In this document: positions 1 through 11,908 of the stretch, in pieces
Position numbering within the stretch: the first letter of the stretch is position 1
Layout of the letters: every line of letters starts with the position of its first letter
Source of the DNA: Diploscapter coronatus
Taxonomy: Eukaryota > Nematoda > Chromadorea > Rhabditida > Rhabditidae
Assembly (NCBI GenBank): GCA_964036155.1
Contig: OZ038423.1
Span: 11,485,249 to 11,549,248, forward strand
Reading direction: 5' to 3'
Length of the DNA stretch: 64,000 nt
The notes under the pieces: generated by a model
Seen by the model: only the letters and a program-made list of their open reading frames with translations
Told to the model about the DNA's origin: nothing
The model's database searches: none
Program-made: the position numbers and the translations under genes

Positions 1-27
1 GCCTTGTCAAAAGTTCCCGTTTTTCAG

Positions 28-797
28 AACGTCGCCGGCGCTCGCCGTCTCCCGACCGCAGAAAGGATCGGGATTACGACCGCGATAGGGACAGGGACAG
101 AGATCGCAGGGATGACAGACGAGAGAGGGATAGAAGGTCCACGCTTAAAAATAGAATTTAAAAATGGAATAAATGGTTTTTTCTTTAAATTGTGAAAATT
201 ATTTTAGATCCCGCTCCCGATCTCGAAGTCGTGATCGGGATAGACGTCGAAGTCGCAGCAGGGAGAGACGGGATCGATCCAGGGAAAGAGACAGAGACGG
301 CAAAAGACACAGGTCGAACTCGAGGGACAGAGACCGCGAAAGAACAAACAAGAAAAAGAAGCACAGGAAGCAGGGTCCGAACTTCATTTTTTAATTTGAA
401 AATCAAGTCAGACTTAGAAATTGAAACTTGGATAGATAAAATTTGATTTAAAGTCAAGGAGATAAAATTTAGGCTCGACGAAAAATATAAATACAATTTT
501 TTAGAGCCGATTGACGCCGAATCCCTAGTCGGTTTGGAAGGCGACGTCGCCGCGCTAATGGGATTCACCGGATTTTCGACGACCAAAAATACAAAGGTTG
601 GGATTTCTAAAACTAGTACTTTGTTTAAAGAAAATTTTAAAAAAATTTTTAGAGAAATTTTGGAGTTCTCGAGAAGTTTGAATTTTCAGGTTGCGGGCAA
701 CGTGGATGGGGAAGTGAAAATCAACAAGCAACGCAGGTATCGCCAGTACATGAACAGGAAGGGCGGATTCAACAGACCTTTGGATTACATCGCTTAA
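28..797 (+). CDS. snrp-27: U4/U6.U5 tri-snRNP 27 kDa protein (SNRNP27), 3' part
   Basis: Exons 28-136, 208-374, 505-596 and 690-797; the gene continues left of the window. The first two exons encode an arginine-serine and RD/RE-repeat domain. The last two encode the compact conserved C-terminus, including LMGFTGFSTTK and RQYMNRKGGFNRPLDYIA, which is the signature of SNRNP27. In the family this protein belongs to the U4/U6.U5 tri-snRNP in the nucleus and helps hold the 5' splice site before activation. The methionine in RQYMNRKGG corresponds, by counting back from the human C-terminus, to human Met141, the residue altered in C. elegans snrp-27 mutants that change 5' splice-site choice; it is unchanged here. 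Its own introns 137-207 and 375-504 start with GTCCAC and GTCCGA, unusual donors. The frame across all joins is open. Family assignment is firm; the N-terminus is missing. Confidence 0.93.
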
Positions 798-1035
798 AAA
801 ATAATAGGATCTCGACATTTCATTTTTATCAAAAGCTCGATTTTTAAATACTCATTTGTTTTATTTCGGGTAATATTTATTCGTTTTCGTGTGGAAATGA
901 AAGTTGTTTTATTTTTTGGATTTGTACATTTTATCTGAGGGGTTTGGCCCTGGGATATCGAAAATTTAAAGATTTCTTTAACAAATTAAAATTTGGAACA
1001 TTTCAGGTTAAGTTTGAGAAGGGAGAAATTGAAAA

Positions 1036-3475
1036 ATGTCGGCTTCGGAGTTAGTTGGCGCTGTGGTCGCCATAGACTGCGGGGGTGATGAGTATTATCA
1101 GGTAGATTAAGAAGAACTGAATAGCTAGAAATAATTTCCAGGGAAAACTCAGCCAGATCAATGCCTCAACGAAGGCGGTCACTTTGTCGAGTGCCTTCAG
1201 AAATGGGGTCCCGCTCGGCAAGGAAATCACGCTGGACGCATATAGGATTCAAGTACTGGAATATTTCATTTAGATCCAAAAATTTCAGTAACACTCCCTT
1301 ATTTCCCAGTTATTTTTCTTTATCTCTCTACCCTTTGTTTCTCCTTTATAGTATTATTTCATTTAAGAAATAATTCAGGACATCAAAATCCTCAAAATTC
1401 CCGACCAACCTGGCATGCTTCCGATAGGGAAGCCGGTAAATTTGGGCAAGAAACAGGAAAAGTACGAAATGCACAATGCCATGCCGACCAAGACTCAGAA
1501 ATGTGGGTTTTTTTCTTTTATATTGTCCAACCAAAATATAAATTCTGAGTTTTTTAGTTACCAGACCCAAGACTCAGCCTTCTTCTTCTTCTTCGCGTCC
1601 TATCAGACAGCAGCCGTCTCCCTCAAGCAGTTCTTCCGATACAACCGATGAATCTCCGCCCCTCCACCAGCCGAGTAAGGCCAACATCGAATGGAAACCT
1701 CTCTTTCGCTCGAATAATAGGCATGGTGAGAAGCCGAGGCATGCGCAGGTAAGGACTTGATTTTTAAAAAAATATTTAATCAAAAACTAGTATTTTTCTT
1801 GTAGATTTTTTCCGGCTTTAGTCTTTTTAATCTAGAACAATTAAAAAAGTATCTTCCAGAGCTACAACTACAACGGCTATCACAGCGCTAAGGAATCCAG
1901 CAGGAGAGGCCACGTTTCGTCTGGCGACCCAAAACTCGACGGAGTGATGCGAGGCTCGATTCGAGGTAGGAATGCCGCACTCTGCGCTCCGATCGACTTT
2001 GATTTGGAAGAGGAGTTCGATTTCGCTGGAAATCTTCAGCTTTTCAATAAGGATGTAGGGTTTTTCTTTATTTATTTTTTTTTTTCAAATATCGCCTTTT
2101 TGAAATTTTAGGATATCGATAACGAGTTCTACGAGAACGTGGAGAAAACGAAGGTGTCACACAATTTCGGACACGACGAAAACATTGTCAATGATCCGGA
2201 AAGGTGCACGTCCTGGGTTAATGCTAAGAAGACGTGAGGAAATTTTGTAATATTCACCCTTTTATGCTTTTTTGTAAGATTCGATCACTTTATTATTTTT
2301 TTTGTAAATAACACCCTTTACAGTAATTTTGTAAAAATGAGCAAATTTCACTCCTTTTTTAAAATTTACTTATCCCTGAATTTTTCTAACTTTCAGGGAC
2401 ATCTCTACCACAAAGCCCACCCCTACTTTCACGCCGGTTTCCTTCGAAAAGACTCTGGACGGCTTCCAGCTGCCAGTCCTTTCCGATCAGGAGAAAAAAC
2501 AGTTTTTGGCGGTATTTTTGAATCTCTGATTTTTTGAAAATAAAAAAGCTAAGGATGCAACCCGCCTTCACGGTCTCACGGGGATGTCCTCGATTCTGGC
2601 CGATAGAGTGCTGCAATGGACCTTCGACATCGCGCAGAGGTAGAATTTGGGTTGATGTAGTTTTTGACATTATCTTACAGTAGTTCTCTTTCAGATGCCG
2701 TCTGGATTCCAACAATGTCATCATTTTCGCCTCTGCATCAACGCCCAAGCAACTCGTCGAGTTTCTCAACATCCACTTTGAGAATAGGGGGTTGGAAGTT
2801 TATCTTTAAATAAATAACCTTGGAAGAATATTCAGCTGCCATCCCTCCATTTACGGCTCGACTGTGGAAAACGTCAATGGATTGCCACAAAATGCTCAGG
2901 TAAACAATTGGCATATTGATTACCGTAGCTTTTCCAAAAACAATTTAGATGGCCCTGATTTTGTCCGACGAGCTTCCCTCCGAGGTTTGGCAGTGGTTGC
3001 TGGGCAGAGAAGCGCACGTCATCGCTTTGGATTCCGCCGCCGCGCAGATTCCTTCTCACAGGGTAAAATTTTAGACAAATAGAAAATCTATGAAGTTATG
3101 TAGGAAAGCTAATAGAATACAACTTCTATAGAAAATATACCAATTGAAAAGAAAACAATTTTTCAGCTCCACGTCCTCGCATCGGGTGCCCTGAGCGAAT
3201 CCCTAGTTTCTTCGCCTTCACAACCCCGTGCAGGTACCGTATTCTCATTAATCACTAATTATTAACTCTCTGATTAAAATTTCTAGTTTTTAAATTTAAA
3301 ATAATATATGAATTTGATTTTAGGAAGAACGACTTTTGCTATGCTTGCCGGAATGGCCCCCGCAACTCCGAAAATCGACACTGCAGTTTGCGACCTGAGA
3401 GTTCCTTTCAAGTGGTTCGTGGGCGAGACGAGGTTCAGTTTTTATTTCTATTTTTTTACTTTATTACAAGTTTAA
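1036..3475 (+). CDS. edc-3: Enhancer of mRNA decapping 3 (EDC3)
   Basis: Thirteen exons: 1036-1101, 1142-1252, 1379-1502, 1558-1748, 1860-2054, 2112-2233, 2397-2511, 2554-2639, 2695-2790, 2836-2899, 2949-3062, 3167-3233, 3324-3475; about 500 residues. The N-terminus (GAVVAIDCGGDEYYQGKL onward) is an LSm domain. A Ser/Pro-rich linker follows, then an FDF motif (DFDLEEEFDFAGNLQLF) near residue 220, and a C-terminal YjeF-N/Rossmann domain ending VCDLRVPFKWFV, which aligns with the end of human EDC3. Family role: scaffold of cytoplasmic P-bodies that binds DCP2 and the helicase DDX6 to promote decapping. The start is the first ATG after an acceptor-like TTTCAG at 1002-1008. The last exon may instead splice at 3432/3433, so the final 14 residues are uncertain. 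It lies 239 bases after snrp-27, possibly in the same operon. Confidence 0.93.
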
Positions 3476-3958
3476 AAGTTTTGCAATATGTTTTTCGAAG
3501 AAAAATGTATAAATTGGAATTTCTAGAGAACACCTTTCTGAAGCATTCGCCAGCAAGCTTCTTGTCAGAATTTGAACCGCCCATTTTTCAAAAAATGGAA
3601 CAATTTGGTATTTGTTATTTGATTAACATTCCTTTATTAATCTGGTTTTTGAAACTATTTTCTTGCATTCCTAGAAAAACGGTAGGTAATCGAACATTTA
3701 TTTGTGAATTTTCTTCAAAAGGCGTGTTTTTGTCTAATTTTCAGTCATTTTATTGAGATTTAGTATTTTAATTTGCGATTTTCTTCTCCCCTATCTCTAA
3801 AAACGTGTTGTACTCACAAAGCAAATTCCGGTATTTTCAATTTTTCTAATTTTTATTCCCAAATAACACCCTCTCTAAATTCACCAATTTTGTTTGTGTT
3901 GTTGTAAGAATTCCCATTTTTATAGTTAGTTTTTCTTATGATGTAATATAACCAGTAA

Positions 3959-3964
3959 AATAAA
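3959..3964 (+). terminator. Candidate poly(A) signal of edc-3
   Basis: AATAAA, 484 bases after the edc-3 stop codon and 98 bases before the acceptor-like TTTTAG that abuts the TMEM170 start codon. The roughly 100-base distance from poly(A) signal to trans-splice acceptor is what C. elegans operons show. Confidence 0.45.
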
Positions 3965-4062
3965 TGTTTATGGGAAATTTTTTTTTTTTCGAAAAAAAGG
4001 TTCTAAGCCACTTTTCTATCTTCAAAAACTGAGTTTTTTTTTGAAAAATCGCGAAATTTTAG

Positions 4063-4937
4063 ATGTCAGTCCCTAAAGCGGCTCACCTATCGCTCTTCTC
4101 AAACGAAACGACATCGAAAGGGTGCGTATATTTGACGAATTTTTACTTTTCCTCTATCTCACCCCTAAAATTTCAAATCTCGTCCTTTTCCAGGTTCGAA
4201 TTCGCAAATCTGTTCACGTTCGAAGAGCCGAGCTATGGCTGGTTCAACATTTCGTTGGCGATTTTCACCTGGATGGCATTGTCTTATGTGGTGAGTTTGC
4301 CAGAAATGATGGTATTTTCTTTCATCAAATATGACATCAATTTATCGAAACGGTGCATGTTTATCAACAATATATCTCGTTTCGTATTGAAAGTGATATA
4401 TTTTTTAACCAAAGATTATGGTAAAAGTTGACAAAAATGGTACCCTATGATAGAAAGCTGGCATTCTTAGATGGTGTACCTGTGCGCCTCGCTTGTGTGT
4501 CTGGTGATGACGCGCAAGCACCCTTATTCCATTTTGCTGGTGTTGGCGCTACTCTCAATGTGCCTGATCGGCCCCTTGGCGTTCGGACTCACAACCTCGA
4601 TGATTCTGGGCTTTGCTCTGTCGTCTACTGAGTCGGTAGGAATTTGTTTGTTGATTTAAAAAAAGTATTTATTTAATTTTGTCTTGCGACAATTTTTGTA
4701 AAAAAAATGATAATTTTATTATTTTTAAAAAATATTATCTTCGGTATTTTATTCTACTAGATTAAATATAGATTTCAAAACAATGTAAATTATGAGGCTT
4801 TGTTATAGAATTTACAAAATTTAGAAAATGGGGAAAAGTTTCAGCCGGTCTCTCAATGGGTAACCTTCTTGCTTGGAGCTATTCAAACGCTACTTGTAAT
4901 TCTCGTCTCCTTTTCACGAATTCTCGCTACCCTTTAA
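4063..4937 (+). CDS. TMEM170: TMEM170 family membrane protein
   Basis: Exons 4063-4121, 4194-4290, 4471-4635 and 4845-4937; 137 residues. Three hydrophobic segments are visible: around residues 45-65 (NISLAIFTWMALSYV), 75-105 and 112-137. The C-terminus VSFSRILATL is nearly identical to that of human TMEM170A (VSFLRILATL), and spacing of the helices and the length match the family. Human TMEM170A is an endoplasmic reticulum protein that favours ER sheets and affects nuclear envelope shape; that role is inferred here. The start ATG follows directly on TTTTAG, typical of a spliced-leader acceptor. Nothing suggests damage to the gene. Confidence 0.88.
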
Positions 4938-5551
4938 GCGAGAAAACTATTTAAACTGGGGATGTCACAGGTAAGAAAATGTCGTGCCTAAACATTTAAT
5001 CAAATTTTCTCCTACTTGTACCTATAGTATCTGTTTAGACATAGAAATTTCAATTTTATCACCTTCGCTGACTTAAGATTAATTCCGTACTTTACCTGTG
5101 AGCATCCCTGAATTTACGTAATCTTCCAGAATAACGGGTTACATTTGGTCATAATAAAACGACAGATTTCGAGTATGAAACACATGAAATAAATTATTTA
5201 TGGTTCACGAACGATTGTATTCTATTTTAATGCTAGCCGGAACCGATAGAACTCCTTTCTAGCCTAGTCAACTAACTATTTTATCACTATCAGAAAGAAG
5301 TCCATGCTTAATTCAAAGTACGTTATGCAAGACACTAGATTTTAGATGAGCACAAGTGCATGGCTCTAATATAAGAAAGACAGCTTCTTTTCTCTTATCA
5401 GTTCTGGCTTTTATCAGTTATAACCAAAGGCTTCTCCCTGAGATGGTTTTACCACTAAACTCTCTGCTGCCATTGTTCAATTATCATACCATCAAAAATT
5501 CATGCTTAACTCCTTATTTTTAGCTTTTTCAAATCAATTTTATTAATCGAG
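4938..5551. other. Intergenic, no gene seen
   Basis: 614 bases between the TMEM170 and CRAL-TRIO/GOLD genes. AT-rich; no reading frame with coding character and no obvious repeat was seen. Confidence 0.6.
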
Positions 5552-7235
5552 ATGGTCTCTGAGGATCACTATCCCCATGCTAGCGATTTGACACCATACC
5601 AAAAGACGAAAATCGTGGAATTAAGGGAAAAATGCAAGGAGATTTTGGAGCGGTAAGTTTGTTTAAATTTGAGTTTTTAGAAATCAAAAATTTAAGATAT
5701 CCCGAATACGACACGGATTTTTCCATATTAAGGTGGTTGATGGGATGGGATTACAAAATAGGTAAGTCCGGAGGAAATTCTAGAAAAGTCATTAGAATTG
5801 ATAAGAATTTATTGTCTGAAGGACATAAATTTTAGATGATATTGCTCCAAAAATGGACTACGCAATAGAAACCCTGGTCAATTTGAAATTAGACAAAATA
5901 GAGCTGCAAACAATAGAAGAAATTAACAGTCACATTAGAGCGATCAGTACAGCTTCTTCTTTTTTCCCTGGTTAAATTAAATGTTTGCAAATTTAAAATT
6001 AAAACATTCAACTTTAGGAGGCCTCATGTGCCAAGATAAAGAAGGAAATATCGTTTATATGCAGGCTCTAGCTAAGGTTTGGGTAATTACACAATTAAAT
6101 ACCTAATTATTACAATTAGGTCCATCCTAAAACATTGGTTAAAGCGGGGTGCGTCTCAGAATTGTTTAGATTATCAATCTCCGAAACCGAAATGGCTTTT
6201 AAATTAGTCAGGTGATTAAATCGATTTAATTAGGGTAACTAAATCGAGTGTATTTAAGAAAGGCCGAGAAAGAAACGAACAGAAAGTTGGGCGTGAAAAT
6301 TGTGATAGATCTGGATGGATTCTCGATGGACCTATTGTACACCCCGACCTTGAAAGTCTACCTGAATTTATTGACTTTGTTACAGGCAATTTAATGAGAA
6401 AAATAGGAGAAAGATGCCAATTTTAGGCGGTATTTCCCGATTTCGCTAGGCGAATTTATTTAATTAATTGCCCAGCGATGATGTCAACAGTTTACGCCAT
6501 GATTTCGCCGGTTTTAGCCAAACAAACCCGGGAAAAAGTCAATTAAAGCAAAATGTCGGAATCAAAATTGAAATATTTAGGTCCGATTCTTGGACAAACA
6601 CTGGCAACAAACGCTGATAGATGATGTAAAATTTGAAATTTAGGAAATTTATTGATTTAAAAAAACAAACTTAGCTAGGCGAGAATAATATTTACAAGCA
6701 TTGGGGTGGAAAGAAAGAACACGATTGTCCAACAGGAGATTTAAGAGTAGGTGGAAAAGTGCCCGAGAAATTATGGTAAACTTGGAAAAATTTCCAATTT
6801 TTTAAGGATTTTTCAAAATTTAGGTACAATCCTGAAGATCACCCGTTAGATAGCAAAGAAAAGACGAAAATCAACGTTCCCGCTAGGAATCATACAAAAG
6901 TACTCACATTTTCATGGAAACCAACTTTTTTCCTAATTTAGGTAAAATTATCGGCTAAAAAGGGTCAACAATTCAAGTGGTTGTGGAGGGTGTCCAGTGG
7001 AGATATAGATTTTTGCATAATGTATCAGGAAAAAGTCGTAAGACAAATTAACCTTTAAACTATTAAATTAAAAAGTAATAATTAGGTCTATCCGAAATTA
7101 CGGATCATGACAGATTTTCACCCCGAGATTGGGTCTTTCGAGTGCGAAGAAGATGGAGAGTACCACTTTGTGTTTGACAACTCCCACGGAATGATGTTCT
7201 CGAAGGATGTGAAATACAACATCCAAATCGAATAA
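5552..7235 (+). CDS. Sec14-like CRAL-TRIO plus GOLD domain protein
   Basis: Twelve exons: 5552-5652, 5697-5761, 5836-5970, 6018-6076, 6120-6211, 6259-6385, 6427-6537, 6581-6625, 6675-6775, 6824-6899, 6942-7037, 7086-7235; 385 residues. The N-terminal CRAL-TRIO_N helices (TDFSILRWLMGWDYKI) precede a Sec14 lipid-binding core (GGLMCQDKEGNIVYMQ, IDLDGFSMDLLY, FPDFARRIYLINCPAMM, KHWGGKKEHDC). The last ~130 residues form a GOLD beta-sandwich (VKLSAKKGQQFKWLW, FHPEIGSFECEEDGEYHFVFDN). This order matches vertebrate SEC14L2-type and nematode ctg proteins, which carry a hydrophobic ligand and bind membranes or proteins through GOLD. The ligand cannot be read from sequence. Intron 6386-6426 has a GC donor; splicing there keeps the alignment with SEC14L2 at exactly the same length, and reading through would hit a stop. 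Confidence 0.9.
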
Positions 7236-7288
7236 TAACCTTACAAACTTCACGAAATTACGGCTATTTTCGACGAAGACTAGCTTCA

Positions 7289-7294
7289 AATAAA
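7289..7294 (+). terminator. Candidate poly(A) signal of the CRAL-TRIO/GOLD gene
   Basis: AATAAA 54 bases after the stop codon at 7233-7235. Confidence 0.5.
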
Positions 7295-9152
7295 GACATG
7301 TTAGATTCCAAAAATATGATTTGTAAACGCTTTTTACACTATGAAGACGAAATATTTTATGATATATCCAATCCAAGAAAAAATGCCTCAATGACATGTG
7401 GGGGTTTAGTGATAGGTTTCTATGAAGACGTGATAAGGATCATATGGGTTTGATATGACCCTCTGACATATGTGCAACTTGGAGAATTTCATATATCCTC
7501 CCAAAACCCCCTTTCTCTCTTTCTTCCCCTTCCTCCTCATTTATCTTTTCTCATCCGCTAGCCCCAAGGAGGCTTGTTCTACAATTTCTGTGCTCTCTCT
7601 TCAAATTCTCAACTATTTCCTAATCTCTCTTGTTGCAAATTGAAAAGACAGACCTCAGATCTCAACTCGAAAATCTGATCTTATCACTCCCAGATTTTAT
7701 CATATCAAACAGCATGTACCTTGTACATATCATTCAAATCTTAAAAACTTATCGATTTTATTGGGTCACTTTTAAACACTTTTGGAGCTAGACAACTAGA
7801 ATATTATCTTGTTCATATACTTTGTCTAGAGATTAGTGAAAATAGCGTTAAACCTAGGAAATGCTAATCGGGAAAATTCTAAGAAGTTATTGGACAGCCA
7901 ATATATGCTACTTCGGATTTCTTATTTTATCGATTGATCTGAGCTTCATCTTTGTACCTCTAGGATTTCATATATCCGATTTCAAGCGGATATCTTTCGG
8001 ACTTTAATCCCCACCTCGAAAACAACCCCAGCCACTTGCTAATGCGATAAAAAGCCACGCCCACTCGAGAAGTGAAAATTCAAATTTCTGCAGATTTATA
8101 TTTAGCACAAGACCACTTGTTTCTTGTCGCTCGTCAAAATGCAAGTGACGTATCCCAATCGGATTTCACTTTTCGCAAACATTTTTTGGCGGCCGCAGTT
8201 GTTCTAAGTTTCGACCAACAAGCTGTTTTCGAATTTCTCTTGAACACTTCCCTTCTAAAATCGATTGTTTCAAGCTCATGAGTTCCTATTTAAACAAGTT
8301 TTGAGTGAATTATCATAATTTGCATAATTCCTATAGAAAATAGCGCTTTGCTCATTTTCTCTCACATTTTTAGGCAAGTCAGACCTATTTGTACATGACT
8401 AGTTTCCTCTTTTCCTTTTGCAAAAGTACAAGGCCTTTTGTCGCTTTATATATATACCAGGCGGTATTCCTTTCCATATAATGATGATGCAATTTTTGTC
8501 TAATGACACCCCCTTCTTCCTCTATGTTTTAGATATTACTCATTTTCCTATTGATTTTTAGAAAATGCGAACTTTCCAAATCTGTCTCTAATGTATCACA
8601 GAAATTTTAAAGGTATTGATTCCACTCTTTTCGTTTCTTCACTTAACTCGCTATTTCTCTTTGCATATTTATATATGCTAGCTTAGGAAGAGATATTTCA
8701 TATCTCTTTCTTTTCTCTATACTATTTCGTCATACCTTTCTTTTTCTTTGGTTCTCTGAAATCTCCATTTTGTTTCTTCACATGTCTTACCTCTCATTAG
8801 CTCTTCGGCGAAAAGCTTATTTTAACGCAAATTTGGATTGCAATTTTTTCCTTTAATCTATTTTTTTAATAGCTTAAAGTAGGATTTCCAAACCACGCTG
8901 GGATATATTTACTCAAAATTTGATCTGAACTGTCGTGAGCTAGGTGGAATTTCGATGGGATTTGTGTTTGTCTCTTCGAATTTAAATCCCTCAAAGATAA
9001 AGAGAAATTTAAAGAGCAAGCGAGAGAGAGAGGGAAAAATCAATGTCAACAATTGAAAATCGGGGTAAACTCGAGAACCTACCTTGAAATTTTTCACCCA
9101 TTCTGATTTCAAATTTTAATTTTAAGTAAATTTAGATTTAATTTATGTTAAC

Positions 9153-9252
9153 TTTAAGAGGCCTAATTCATAGTTCGTGGGCTTTCTTTTTTCTTAAATA
9201 GCATAGCCCGGGCATAAAAAGCCCGCAAACTATGAACTAAGCCTTTTTAAGA
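9153..9252. repeat. Inverted repeat (fold-back), about 34-base arms
   Basis: The left arm runs from TTTAAGAGGCCTAATTC and the right arm ends GAACTAAGCCTTTTTAAG; the arms are complementary over about 34 bases with a few mismatches and enclose about 30 bases that include CCCGGGC. No target-site duplication was recognised. It could be a small fold-back transposon remnant. Confidence 0.7.
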
Positions 9253-11908
9253 TGAAATTTAAACTTACAGAAATTCTGTTGCTTCTATATATTTGTATAT
9301 TATAGTTTATGACTAAATTTAAGTTATCGATTTTTGACAGATCGTTTTCATGTGCTTATGGCCTAAGTCTAAGCATCAAGCAGCTAAAAGGAATTATGAG
9401 GAATTAGGCAAAGGGGAAATAGTAAATGAAGTGAAGAGGTGCAAAGACGTAGAGAAAATATAGTGGGGGAAGATGGTGCAGGAAGTGACGAGATAAAAAA
9501 AGAAACAGAAAATAAAGGAGACAAGGAACCAAAAACATTGCAATTCGACGTTTGCGCTAAAGAGGGGTCCTTTTAACCAAAAATGTTCACTTTAAAAAAT
9601 TCTATCGATTTTTCAAGTAATTTCTATGCTAAATTTGAATTTCAATGTTCGTTTTCTAAAATTTAAATTTTGTTCGAAAATCTAAAATTTTTCCCTCGCA
9701 CAAGAAAGGAGTGCTAATCTTAAATGAATGAAATGACCAGAGAAATATCCTTATTCCTGAAGAGGATCCAGAGATGGAGAAATACGCTAGAAAGGGGGTC
9801 TTTTCTCTAATAAAAGCGATTCTTTCCTTCCATATATTGAAAAGCGTTCCAAATAATGGAGGACCTTTCAAAAGTTCTTTTATTCTTCTTAAATCATTAA
9901 GGTATTTAATATTTTTGAATATAGATTTTCTTACATTGCGTCTGGTGCATTGCGTAATGATATGCTTTACTACAGAGAGGCTTTCTGGCCACTATGATAA
10001 TGTTTATACTGCTCGTACGTATTTCTCACGGTTATAAATATTGATATTAGCTGTATACATCACTTGTCCTTTCTATATAACTTTGCATTTTAAATTAAGG
10101 ATCATAGTTTTAGATTATCATTAAGAGAGTCTTTTATTATACATTTTCATAAAAATCATTGAATTTCTTACGTTTCTAACTGCTTAAAATCTAAACAACT
10201 TTAAAAGTGAAAATTAAGATGCTTTATTATTTTAGGGGTCTTACATATTTATCATGAAGGACCTTCTATTATACATTCCAAAGAAAGTACCTATCTTTAC
10301 CTATTCCATTTCTGGTTCTCTTAGGTTCTTTTACTAAGGACGCCCCTCAAGCATTGTCCCTCTCCTTGCTCATAAAGGCGAGAGAAATAGTATTTAGAAG
10401 TGAGAGGTTGGAAAAGATGCAGAGATAAGTTGTAGTTGGAGAATACAACAACAATGAGCACTGAGAATAGGGGGAGTGAGAGAGAAAGCTCCAACCACAA
10501 AATAAGCCACAATCCCTTGAATATTTTGCTTGAATCTGATAAAATTTAAATTATGAAGAATTTATTTTAAGCTGGATTTTAGGGGTTTCATATATCCGTT
10601 CATTTTTGTTTATTTTTAAATTTGAAACTCTAAGACTATAGTCGAATATTTGAATTTAAAGCTGATGTATTTCATATACCCCCTTATATCCTGGCTTAGA
10701 TTTGGTCCGCATAAATTTTAAGTGTCGTATTTTAATTTTATAAATCTCAGTGATTTCACATATCTCATTTTTAACTTAGAATAGGTTTGTAAAAGACAAA
10801 ACTTGGATTTAAATCTTAAGGAATTAATATTTAATACATTCCCTAAAATATGAAGTATATTTGACTAACTTATCCGCCCTAAGTCTAGTGTCTTCCCGCG
10901 CGCGCGTCCAATGCTCTTTGTGCAGATAAGTATGTGACTCTGGGTCTTATATTATTTTCCTTTCACATCACTCCTCGTTAGATGCCTTTTGTTATTGCCT
11001 GGTTGGGGTGAGATATTCAAATTTCTCCCCTTTCCTATATCTCATCGCCCCTGTATATCCCGGTTTATCGCTACAAATCTATTCATCATGTCCTTGTCCT
11101 ATACCAATGATGCAATTCTGTCTTTGGGTCAGATATCGATTTCAATAGGTTTCTGAAAGTGAATGGTATTATCGTTGAAAAAGCTGATCCTCACCATAAT
11201 TTTGTGATTTTTCCCTAAAAATTTGCAATAGGAATCGTACATTTTTGACCTTTATCGGAAATTTCGCTCGTTCTAAATTCAGTTTGAAGTTCTCTTCCGA
11301 ATTGGATGACCATTTTTGGGTAACTTCTTTTCCCCTTCTACTGATTTGATTCTCACATTGGCAAATGAGACCGGGGGAAGGGGTGCAGAAATGTGAAAAT
11401 AGCGTTGAAATCGAGGAGAATGACATAGATACAGAGGCGAGTTTAACGAGGAAAACTAGAAGAAATGAGAAATATAGGGGAATTCTAGGAGGACAAAGAA
11501 ACGAATTTTTCTCTCTTCTCGTCTTTATTCTTCTCCATGATGCAAGACCGTTTCATGCCAACCTGTATTTTCACTCTTCTAATCTAATTTCCATAAACCT
11601 CTTTCGCTTCGTATCGTCGATTTCCATTTTATTTACGGAAAAATGGGCGCGGCCTAATTTTTTCACTTTGCAATGCCCCCGCACGTTTTTATGGTCTCGG
11701 ATTTTCAAGGGTCGAGCGGCCTCTTGAAATCTACAGAGAACTGGTCGAGTGTTTGGACATTATCGTTTAAACATTGAATTCGTTTGATTTGAAAATCGAA
11801 TTTTCATTAGCTCTTGTCATTTTTATCATTCTTGTCTTTTTTTATCAAATTCTAGCAATTCTTCTTTCAGAATGTGGTCCCCGAATTAAATATTCCGAAG
11901 TCCCTAAA

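Larger units (their letters stand above)
7236..11908. other. 4.7 kb gene-free region
   Basis: No convincing exon on either strand. It holds four copies or near-copies of the dispersed motif TTTCATATATCC (7486, 7963, 10584 and a variant at 10668), an inverted repeat at 9153-9252, pyrimidine-rich stretches around 7500-7560 and 8480-8780, and a GC alternation near 10898. It lies upstream of the B-box gene and probably contains its promoter. Confidence 0.6.

Noticed and set aside
10895..10912. CG-alternating run, possible Z-DNA site
   Set aside because: Only about ten bases; no supporting context.
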